17,326 nucleotides of DNA from CAYMDS01 sp964576705 (GTDB taxonomy: Bacteria > Patescibacteriota > Microgenomatia > Levybacterales > UBA12049). Under the pieces are notes generated by a model that had not been told where the DNA came from, did not search any database, and saw nothing but the letters and a program-made list of their open reading frames with translations. How positions within the stretch are numbered: position 1 is the first letter of the stretch; the number at the start of each line of letters is the position of its first letter. This document shows, in pieces, positions 1 through 4,906 of the stretch. The stretch is taken from positions 1-17,326 of the forward strand of contig CAZNVI010000023.1 of assembly GCA_964576705.1 (NCBI GenBank). The letters run 5' to 3'. The translations under genes and the position numbers were made by a program.

Positions 1-60
1 GGACCAAATTATCATAAATGATCTTATTAGATCATTAAAAAGATTTTTCAATTTATCCAT
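1..60 (-). CDS. 5' end of a truncated gene of unknown function
   Basis: A minus-strand reading frame starts with ATG at 60 and runs open to the window edge (20 codons). AGGAG lies 3 nt upstream, in the sequence rc 61-72, and serves as a Shine-Dalgarno at slightly short spacing. The first residues (MDKLKNLF...) are charged and amphipathic, then become hydrophobic (FMIIW), so a membrane-associated protein is possible. Too little is visible to name a family. A short inverted repeat (AATGATCT/AGATCATT, 17-36) lies within the coding start and is probably coincidental. Confidence 0.5.
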   Translation of the reverse strand, partial: MDKLKNLFNDLIRSFMIIWS

Positions 61-436
61 AATCTCCTTTCTTAATCTTACTAAAGTTTGCTACAGGCAT
101 CATTCGTGACCGTTTGGTATGACTTATAGGGTCACACGTTTATATGTATTTGAATTCCACTTGCTAAAAGCAGAGAGCGCTAGTTTTCGATTATTTGACG
201 CGCCTCGCCATAGGCGGGTACCTCGCATCGGAAAGATGCTCTCCTGCAGCCTACCTTATATAGATTAAATTTTTTTAACATGCGAAGATTACGACAGATG
301 AGTCGTATCTATGTATACCTTCATAGCGAAAGCAAAGGCTAAAAACATAACTGCGTTTTCCATAACTTATCACATGATAAGCTGAAGCTGTAAGATATAG
401 ACTAGAATTTTGTAAGGGAACGGAAAGACCCTGAGG
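61..436. other. Gene-free stretch with several inverted repeats
   Basis: I see no convincing coding frame here. It is the upstream region of the truncated minus-strand gene and of the plus-strand tRNA. It holds several short stems: GTGACC/GGTCAC within 108-138, a nested set between about 170 and 250 (outer GCAG-AGAGC pairing with GCTCTCCTGC, inner CGCCT/AGGCG and GCATC/GATGC), TACGAC/GTCGTA near 289-306, and CTTATC/GATAAG near 366-381. The density of stems suggests a structured leader or small RNA, but none matches a riboswitch, RNase P RNA, SRP RNA or tmRNA core that I know. Confidence 0.4.
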
Positions 437-465
437 TTGACCAAGCATACACAGACTGTTATAAT
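437..465 (+). promoter_or_regulatory. Sigma70-type promoter of the tRNA-Met gene
   Basis: The -35 TTGACC (437-442) and a perfect -10 TATAAT (460-465) are separated by 17 bp. Transcription would start near 472, three bases before the tRNA 5' end. Confidence 0.8.
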
Positions 466-474
466 CATCAAACG

Positions 475-543
475 CGCGGGGTAGTGTAGGGTGCACAAGG
501 GGCTCATAATCCCTTAGGTTGGGTTCGACTCCCTACTCCGCAA
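475..543 (+). tRNA. tRNA-Met (CAT anticodon), initiator-like
   Basis: The sequence folds as a 69-nt tRNA. The acceptor is CGCGGGG against CTCCGCA, the anticodon stem is AGGGG/TCCCT around loop CTCATAA (anticodon CAT), and the T-loop is TTCGACT. The first acceptor pair is C1:A72, the unpaired signature of bacterial initiator tRNAs, so tRNA-fMet is the best reading. Oddities: the D-loop is only about 5 nt (AGGGT), where 7 or more is usual, and the T-stem has one mismatch. The 3' CCA is not encoded. Elongator Met, or a lysidine-type Ile tRNA with the same anticodon, cannot be fully excluded. Confidence 0.8.
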
Positions 544-659
544 CACTTCAGCTTCGAATCATCCCTCAAGGGATGATTCTTCGTTCAGTGCAAGCATTTC
601 TTCATAAAGCTGAAGTGCTCTGAGCGATAGCGAAAGAAGTGAGATAGAGTCGAAGAGCA
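544..659. repeat. Nested inverted repeats between tRNA and GIY-YIG gene
   Basis: An outer 11-bp perfect inverted repeat (CACTTCAGCTT 544-554 with AAGCTGAAGTG 607-617) encloses a 10-bp perfect hairpin (GAATCATCCC 556-565 with GGGATGATTC 570-579, loop TCAA). A third pair, TGCTCT 616-621 with AGAGCA 654-659, surrounds a tract containing GAGCGATAGCG and, reading the other strand, CTTCGACTC. The short hairpin might end the tRNA transcript, but no good T-run follows. The arrangement resembles repeats found beside small GIY-YIG nuclease genes in other bacteria (inference from memory). Confidence 0.6.
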
Positions 660-667
660 GTGTTTAT

Positions 668-913
668 ATGTGGTTTGTATACATTCTTCTTTGCTCCGAC
701 AACAGCTTCTACACCGGCTTCACTAATAACCTTGAAACCCGATTCAACAATCATAAAAATGGCAAAGGTGGACGATATACTAGTTCACATATTCCGCTAA
801 AGATAATCTACAGTGAACAATTTGATACAAAATCTGAAGCTTTAAAGAGAGAAGCTCAGATTAAAGGCTGGAGTCGATCTAAAAAGATTAGAATCCTCAG
901 GCTCAAAATATAG
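668..913 (+). CDS. GIY-YIG nuclease family protein (UPF0213/YhbQ-like)
   Basis: This 81-residue protein is one complete GIY-YIG domain. The opening VYIL strand stands for GIY, YTG at residues 16-18 for YIG, the conserved Arg follows at about residue 25 (NNLETRF), and the C-terminal part is ALKREAQIKGWSRSKKIRIL, including the conserved Glu and the KGW motif. Its size is normal for the stand-alone family related to the UvrC N-terminus; the cellular role is poorly known. No Shine-Dalgarno precedes the ATG. Nested inverted repeats lie just upstream, which fits the idea that such genes sit in repeat-associated, possibly mobile cassettes. A hairpin plus T6 at 1191-1217 is the nearest plus-strand terminator. 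Confidence 0.85.
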   Translation: MWFVYILLCSDNSFYTGFTNNLETRFNNHKNGKGGRYTSSHIPLKIIYSEQFDTKSEALKREAQIKGWSRSKKIRILRLKI

Positions 914-965
914 TCTTTAAAGACCGTCCTATTATCTCAGAGGAGATTAATAACTAAACAAAACC

Positions 966-990
966 ATGAAAAACCCCCGGGACAGGGGGC
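966..990 (-). terminator. Intrinsic terminator of the small membrane protein gene
   Basis: On the minus strand a CCCCC/GGGGG stem (arms 985-989 and 974-978) is followed by five T residues (plus-strand A969-973). It stands about 30 bp after the stop codon of the 49-residue gene. A further GC-rich hairpin, GCCGCC/GGCGGC (about 1000-1015), lies between stop and terminator. Confidence 0.75.
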
Positions 991-1020
991 TTTCCTCCTG
1001 CCGCCGGGGGGCGGCTGCAC

Positions 1021-1170
1021 TCAATCTCTATGAACCCGATTCCTCGGGCCTGTCGGGCCGAAACCCGATCTTCTTTGGCTTCGCCGGTATACCCAACCGA
1101 AACCAAAAACTAAAAAGATCAACAACAAAAGCAACAGTATTAATATAAGGCCCAAAAGCTCCAAAATCAT
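1021..1170 (-). CDS. Small single-span membrane protein (49 aa), unknown function
   Basis: The frame begins with ATG at 1170, 9 nt after a strong AGGAGG Shine-Dalgarno (near 1180-1185), and ends with TGA at 1021. The product opens MILELLGLIL, has a leucine-rich transmembrane helix (about residues 4-26), then VYRRSQRR and a basic, Gly/Pro-containing cytoplasmic tail, predicted N-out/C-in by the positive-inside rule. Promoter, ribosome site and GC-rich intrinsic terminator all fit, so I consider it a real gene despite its size. The tail is clearly GC-richer than the surroundings. I recognise no family. The opposite-strand frame over the same DNA (966-1148) looks like a shadow. Confidence 0.65.
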   Translation of the reverse strand: MILELLGLILILLLLLLIFLVFGFGWVYRRSQRRSGFGPTGPRNRVHRD

Positions 1171-1190
1171 CCTTATTCTCCTCCTATCTT

Positions 1191-1217
1191 TCCTACCCGG
1201 CCTGAGTAGGATTTTTT
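1191..1217 (+). terminator. Plus-strand terminator-like hairpin
   Basis: TCCTAC (1191-1196) pairs with GTAGGA (1206-1211) and is followed by T6 (1212-1217). It would end plus-strand transcripts from the GIY-YIG gene. On the minus strand the same hairpin lies in the leader of the 49-residue gene, a few bases before its Shine-Dalgarno. Confidence 0.6.
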
Positions 1218-1352
1218 GTAAACAGCCTTTTGAATAGAATCATTTCTACCCAAAATGCTGTCTACAACAGAAAAAAATTAAGTTTTAAAGTGCAGCTGAA
1301 TTTGGCTTCCAGGTAATCGGGCAAGCAAATCATGCCAGACACCTTCAAAAGT
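1218..1352 (-). promoter_or_regulatory. Structured leader of the 49-aa membrane protein gene
   Basis: In the minus-strand transcript, positions 1265 down to 1218 form a hairpin of 21 pairs with a UGAU-type tetraloop region: a 9-bp base (1257-1265 with 1218-1226) and a 12-bp upper stem (1244-1255 with 1228-1239). Three of the pairs are G-U in this orientation and would be A-C mismatches on the other strand, which argues that the working RNA is the minus-strand one. Upstream, 1311-1344 forms a second hairpin with two 4-bp stems around a roughly symmetric internal loop. I could not match it to a known riboswitch. Confidence 0.45.
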
Positions 1353-1358
1353 AATGTG

Positions 1359-1387
1359 ATCCTATCATTTTTATGTATAAAAGTCAA
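1359..1387 (-). promoter_or_regulatory. Promoter for the 49-aa membrane protein gene
   Basis: The minus strand carries -35 TTGACT (1382-1387), a 17-bp spacer and -10 TAGGAT (1359-1364). The start would be near 1352, giving a leader of about 180 nt. An alternative TATAAT lies at 1389-1394. Confidence 0.55.
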
Positions 1388-1469
1388 TATTATAGGCTCA
1401 TGTGTTATGCTCGAAACCATTCTCTCTCAAGACTACCGGGCTTCTGTAAATATAACTTTTTACATGTTG

Positions 1470-1475
1470 TATAAT
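1470..1475 (+). promoter_or_regulatory. -10 box of a probably leaderless XRE-regulator transcript
   Basis: A perfect TATAAT ends 7 bp before the ATG at 1483, so the transcript would begin at or one base before the start codon. No clear -35 is seen and there is no Shine-Dalgarno. Confidence 0.55.
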
Positions 1476-1482
1476 AAGTGCA

Positions 1483-1809
1483 ATGCCTAAAACTGAAGCT
1501 CTACTCACGCTCTCTGAACTTGCCAAAAGGATTAAATCTGCAAGGCTAAAGACACGTCTTTCTCAATCCAACTTGGCCGTTCAAATAGGTGTTTCTGATA
1601 AATCAATATCTGCTTATGAACAAGGACGAAGTACGCCTCCTTTCGAGAAGCTTAAGAAGATCGCCTCAGTCACGAATCACCCGCTCGGCTATTTCACGGA
1701 TGACGATAACGAAAACGGGATGATTATAAGCAAGCTTACATCTATTGAAAATGAGTTAATTGAGGTGAGAAAACTACTGAGGACTAGAAGTAATGCGCTA
1801 GAAGAATAG
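1483..1809 (+). CDS. XRE-family helix-turn-helix regulator
   Basis: The 108-residue protein has a Cro/C1-type HTH at about residues 10-66: LAKRIKSARLKTRLSQSNLA, then the recognition helix region VSDKSISAYEQGRSTPPFEKL, then IASVTNHPLGYF, the usual end of this domain. A short coiled-coil-like helix follows (about 80-104, MIISKLTSIENELIEVRKLL) and probably dimerises. It is likely a DNA-binding repressor; its target is unknown. The -10 box placement suggests a leaderless mRNA. The gene is convergent with the FtsB-like gene and overlaps it by 12 bp at the 3' ends. The divergent 49-residue membrane protein is a possible target, by position only. Confidence 0.85.
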   Translation: MPKTEALLTLSELAKRIKSARLKTRLSQSNLAVQIGVSDKSISAYEQGRSTPPFEKLKKIASVTNHPLGYFTDDDNENGMIISKLTSIENELIEVRKLLRTRSNALEE

Positions 1810-2142
1810 CTCCCACCATAGTTCCCAATTAGCCTTATGCTCCTTTGTAACTTTGTCTCCCAAGGTATTTTTTACTATAAGATCATCCGGAATTATCACT
1901 ATCTGCTCTCCGGGTTTGGTTAGGTAAAGCTTATCTCTGGCTTGTTGCTCGATAAAAGACGGCCTGCCCACGGCCGCCATCTGCTCTTTCAGAGATTGAT
2001 TTTCCCGCTTAGATATAAACACCTCTTCTCGGGCGTTTATCAATAATTCCCGCTTTTGCCAAAGGCTGAATATGGAATGAATAAGATTTTGGATTACGAA
2101 AAGAAAAAACACCAAAGTTACTACGAGTAAGATCTTTTTCAT
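1798..2142 (-). CDS. FtsB/DivIC-like septum formation initiator
   Basis: This 114-residue protein has the bitopic layout of the FtsB/DivIC family. There is a short cytoplasmic MKK, a transmembrane helix (about residues 4-23), a periplasmic coiled coil (about 30-57, KRELLINAREEVFISKRENQSLKEQ) and the family's conserved end of the coil, IEQQARDKLYLTKPGEQIVII (about 64-84), equal to the EExAR..lgyvkpgE motif. In other bacteria these proteins bridge FtsL and FtsQ in the divisome. The Trp-rich tail WELWWELFF is unusual. No mur or fts genes are adjacent. Its start faces the divergent recombinase gene. Confidence 0.85.
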   Translation of the reverse strand: MKKILLVVTLVFFLFVIQNLIHSIFSLWQKRELLINAREEVFISKRENQSLKEQMAAVGRPSFIEQQARDKLYLTKPGEQIVIIPDDLIVKNTLGDKVTKEHKANWELWWELFF

Positions 2143-2225
2143 AATACTATAGATTATTAATTATCTTATCACGAAATTGTTAAGTTAACACGTGCTATTG
2201 ACTGGTAAATAGGCACAATACTGTA

Positions 2226-2254
2226 TTGACTATTGAATATAGACCTGATATTAT
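2226..2254 (+). promoter_or_regulatory. Promoter of the tyrosine recombinase gene
   Basis: -35 TTGACT (2226-2231), 17 bp, -10 TATTAT (2249-2254), the same boxes and spacing as the nrdR promoter. The start would be near 2261, leaving a leader of about 7 nt with no Shine-Dalgarno. TATTGACT also occurs 28 bp upstream (2196-2203). Confidence 0.7.
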
Positions 2255-2267
2255 GGGACTTTAGAAG

Positions 2268-3128
2268 ATGAACCAAGTAAAAGTTAAAGACGCACATCAG
2301 CAATTTGTTGATTTTCTCAAGAGCAAGAAGCATTCTAATGCCACGGTTTTGGCGTACGGTAAAGACGTAGACCAATTAACATCTTTCCTTGAAGAATTGG
2401 ATAAAAAACATATCCACGAAGTTACTAAAGACGACATTCAGGCATTTTTGGCCAAGATGAATGATAAGGGCTATACACCTAAGTCTTTATCCAGAAAGCT
2501 TAACTCCACACGGACTTTTTACCGCTTTCTCAAGATTAATGAGGTCATTACAGACGACCCTTCTCTCCTCGTGTCCCATCCGCAGTTCGAATTAGCAGCT
2601 CCCAGAATCCTAAAACCGACAGAATATAGGGCGTTAAGAGACGCAGCCAGAAATGATCCCAGAATGTTCGCAATTATTGAGATTCTACTTCAAACCGGGA
2701 TTAGGATCGGCGAACTTGCTGCGCTTCGCTTGGCTGATGTATTAGGCGATAAGCTTAATATCAAGCCTTATGAGAAACACCCACAGCGCACAGTACCCCT
2801 TAATAAATCACCTAAAGAAGCTCTTAATAAGTATCTTCAGGTTAGGCCAAAAGTAGAAGACAATCATGTATTTGTCACAAAATCCGGTAAACCTTTCCTG
2901 GTTCGTAATATCAGAACTGCAATTGAGAGATACTTCAGGCTGGCAGAAATCGAAAATGCTAAAGTAAATGATCTTCGTCATACATTTGTCGCACATCACA
3001 TTAAACACGGAGTGTCTTTAGTTCTACTCTCAAAACTGTTAGGACATAAGAGGATTTCGACAACCGAAAGGTATCTGGAATTCGTAAAAGAACGCGGGAA
3101 AGACACTAATAGCCTCACGGAGTTATAG
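2268..3128 (+). CDS. Tyrosine recombinase, XerC/XerD-like
   Basis: The 286-residue protein has an N-terminal SAM-like core-binding domain (about 8-92) and a C-terminal catalytic domain (about 112-275). The catalytic set can be followed: Arg146 in TGIRIGEL, Lys170 in the beta hairpin, Arg237 in DLRHTF, His260 in LLGH and the nucleophile Tyr269 in ERYLEF. The first position of the HxxR motif is Asn234 instead of His. The size is that of chromosomal Xer enzymes that resolve chromosome dimers at dif; with no partner gene and no visible dif site, an integrase role is also possible. It is transcribed alone from a strong promoter with almost no leader, and converges with the winged-helix gene. Confidence 0.88.
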   Translation: MNQVKVKDAHQQFVDFLKSKKHSNATVLAYGKDVDQLTSFLEELDKKHIHEVTKDDIQAFLAKMNDKGYTPKSLSRKLNSTRTFYRFLKINEVITDDPSLLVSHPQFELAAPRILKPTEYRALRDAARNDPRMFAIIEILLQTGIRIGELAALRLADVLGDKLNIKPYEKHPQRTVPLNKSPKEALNKYLQVRPKVEDNHVFVTKSGKPFLVRNIRTAIERYFRLAEIENAKVNDLRHTFVAHHIKHGVSLVLLSKLLGHKRISTTERYLEFVKERGKDTNSLTEL

Positions 3129-3188
3129 CATTAAGCAGATTTCTTCCAAAAATATAACAATTAGCATCGTTTTAGTTAAACTGCGGAA

Positions 3189-4319
3189 TCAGTTTTTATG
3201 CAATACATAACCTACCCTCTTGTGATTTTCTATAGAATAACCATTCTCAATAAACCAAGGATGCTTTTTGAGGCGATATATTAAAGAATTTAATGCCCAA
3301 TCAGATACCTCCTGAGGGTCTTCAGGCCAAAGAGTATTAATTATATCCTCCTTAGGGACAGTTAGGTCGATTTTACGGCGTAATAATCTAAATAAGTGAT
3401 GTTCCTTGGCCCGTAACTTGAGAGGTAAAAAAGACACGATGAGCCTTTGGAGTAGCGGACTAAACAAAGCAAATCCCATGCTTGTTTGGATCACCATGCC
3501 AATATTCAATAAATATGGGTCGATACCCTTAATTTCTCCTCCAGCTACAATTTCTTGTATTTGCTTCTTTTGCGAATAGCTCAAATAATCGTAAAGCTCC
3601 TTAAGCCTAGCACGGATCATCCTATCCATTAGAGGGTCATCGAACCTCTCCGTATTCACCAAGAACTGGAAGAGCTGGTGATGACCACCGGAAAGCAGTA
3701 TGGGTTTCTTAATTAATGGTGATAATTTTACGGATGGATTATTAAGAGAATAGGCGCTAATTAGATCGGTTTTATTAAATGGCTTGACAAAGATATTCCG
3801 GGAAAACATATACAGGTATGGTCCTATGATAGTCTGAGGTAACAGGTCAAATATAGGTTTACTTGCAGAGAATACCATCACGATCCTTTCCTTATCTAGT
3901 TCTCGAAGTGCGTAGAGGATCCCGACAAGTTCCTGATTCAAAATCTTTATGATTTGATCAAAACGGTTGAAAACCAGAATAACTCTTCGATATTTTTGAG
4001 TGAGCGTAAGCAAACTTTCTTTAGCTTGTTGGACAAGCTCAAGCTCATTTTTATTTGGCTTTAAACCTAGTTGACTCACTAGTAGTGTTAAGAAAGCCAA
4101 TTTACTAATTTCAGACATGGAGTAAATATCTATGTGAACAAAGTAGTAACCTCGTTCCTTGAATGGATTTGTAGCTAAAAACCGTAAAAAAAATGATAAA
4201 CCGACTGTAGGCATCCCTATCGCAGTAAAAGTAGTAGAGGTTTCAATAAATTCTTTAGCCAGCCTCGTTTCTATGTGACAAAAATTGCTTGGTAAATTTT
4301 CTTCTTTAAATTTTCTCAT
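3189..4319 (-). CDS. P-loop-like protein with C-terminal OmpR-type winged helix
   Basis: The 376-residue protein has an N-terminal AAA/STAND-like region and a C-terminal Trans_reg_C winged helix. In the nucleotide domain the P-loop position reads GMPTVGLS (35-42), with Leu where the family has the essential Lys. The Walker B-like strand is VILVFNRFD (113-121). A helical middle (about 215-300) follows. The last 70 residues (LKAKEHHLFRLL..., ...LIYRLKKHPWFIENGYSIENHKRVGYVL) match the OmpR/PhoB DNA-binding fold, including its usual GYxL end. It is probably a transcription factor whose ATPase has decayed or become binding-only. It is divergent from the coupled unknown protein/transketolase pair across 77 bp, so it may regulate that pair. 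Confidence 0.7.
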   Translation of the reverse strand: MRKFKEENLPSNFCHIETRLAKEFIETSTTFTAIGMPTVGLSFFLRFLATNPFKERGYYFVHIDIYSMSEISKLAFLTLLVSQLGLKPNKNELELVQQAKESLLTLTQKYRRVILVFNRFDQIIKILNQELVGILYALRELDKERIVMVFSASKPIFDLLPQTIIGPYLYMFSRNIFVKPFNKTDLISAYSLNNPSVKLSPLIKKPILLSGGHHQLFQFLVNTERFDDPLMDRMIRARLKELYDYLSYSQKKQIQEIVAGGEIKGIDPYLLNIGMVIQTSMGFALFSPLLQRLIVSFLPLKLRAKEHHLFRLLRRKIDLTVPKEDIINTLWPEDPQEVSDWALNSLIYRLKKHPWFIENGYSIENHKRVGYVLHKN

Positions 4320-4342
4320 AAATCGAGCGTTAAATCGTCATT

Positions 4343-4372
4343 ATTTTAACATAATTATATCAAGCATGCCAA
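4343..4372 (-). promoter_or_regulatory. Possible promoter of the winged-helix gene
   Basis: Minus-strand TTGGCA (4367-4372), 18 bp, TAAAAT (4343-4348); predicted start near 4336, 17 nt before the ATG. It overlaps the region that must serve the divergent plus-strand operon. Confidence 0.4.
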
Positions 4373-4384
4373 ACAATCCCCCAC

Positions 4385-4390
4385 TATGAT
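4385..4390 (+). promoter_or_regulatory. -10 box of the unknown protein/transketolase operon
   Basis: TATGAT ends 7 bp before the ATG at 4397, so transcription would begin on or next to that codon. This favours 4397 over the in-frame ATG at 4391 and implies a leaderless mRNA. No good -35 is seen. Confidence 0.45.
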
Positions 4391-4396
4391 ATGCCA

Positions 4397-4906
4397 ATGC
4401 TAGAAACACGCCTCTCCGCGTTTGATTTTGACACAGATCGCGACAGACAATTGGCCACCGACATTAATGATGAGGAACTTGATGTATTGTTAAGACACTC
4501 AAGCGGAATTTATTCTCAGGAGCACTTTGAAGACATATTTTCACCTCTACCATATAAATATGGTATTCCAGCCGGATATTCACTTGGCCTCGATAATTTT
4601 ACAAGGGATGATGGCAGTAGGCCATACTATATAAAATCACACAAGCTTGGTCTCACAACATGGAAAGATGGCTACAGATACCATCAGCTAGATTGGACCC
4701 GCACGCCTGCCGATAGTCTTAAGGACTTAATCTATCGATATTTAAATATCATAACTACGGAACAAAAACCAATTGCCTTTTTCGTACCCCCGAATTTAAG
4801 AACCCATCCGGATTCAAAGATAACCCGTTGGGAGATGGAATGGTGCTTAACCAATGAAAAGAATATCAATCAAGTTTATTTTGTATTTGGCTTATATAAT
4901 GACTAA
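4397..4906 (+). CDS. Protein of unknown function coupled to transketolase
   Basis: I do not recognise this protein (169 residues from 4397, 171 from 4391). It appears soluble, with no signal peptide or membrane helix. It is rich in aromatic and acidic residues (DNFTRDDGSRPYYIKSHKLG, WKDGYRYHQLDWTRTP) and has a hydrophobic strand IAFFVPPNL followed by a C-terminal strand VYFVFGLY. Its stop codon overlaps the start of the transketolase gene (ATGACTAA, 4899-4906), so the two are translationally coupled and probably work on one task. The start at 4397 is chosen because the -10 box places the transcript start there. Confidence 0.65.
   Translation: MLETRLSAFDFDTDRDRQLATDINDEELDVLLRHSSGIYSQEHFEDIFSPLPYKYGIPAGYSLGLDNFTRDDGSRPYYIKSHKLGLTTWKDGYRYHQLDWTRTPADSLKDLIYRYLNIITTEQKPIAFFVPPNLRTHPDSKITRWEMEWCLTNEKNINQVYFVFGLYND

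Noticed and set aside
275..496. Minus-strand 73-codon frame left of the tRNA
   Set aside because: It covers the tRNA promoter and 5' tRNA on the opposite strand, with no ribosome site or family resemblance.
475..543. 3' end of a tmRNA
   Set aside because: GGGTTCGACTCCC resembles tmRNA, but a full anticodon arm with CAT and a paired acceptor are present, and no tag-peptide frame or tmRNA 5' end is found upstream.
966..1148. Plus-strand 60-codon frame (MKNPRDRG...)
   Set aside because: It lies antisense to a terminator and to the better supported 49-residue gene, and its composition is not protein-like.
3161..3176. 16-bp exact match TTAGCATCGTTTTAGT, in inverted orientation at 17259-17274
   Set aside because: One such match is near what chance gives in 17 kb of AT-rich DNA, and it lacks the two-arm symmetry of a dif site, despite lying beside the recombinase gene.
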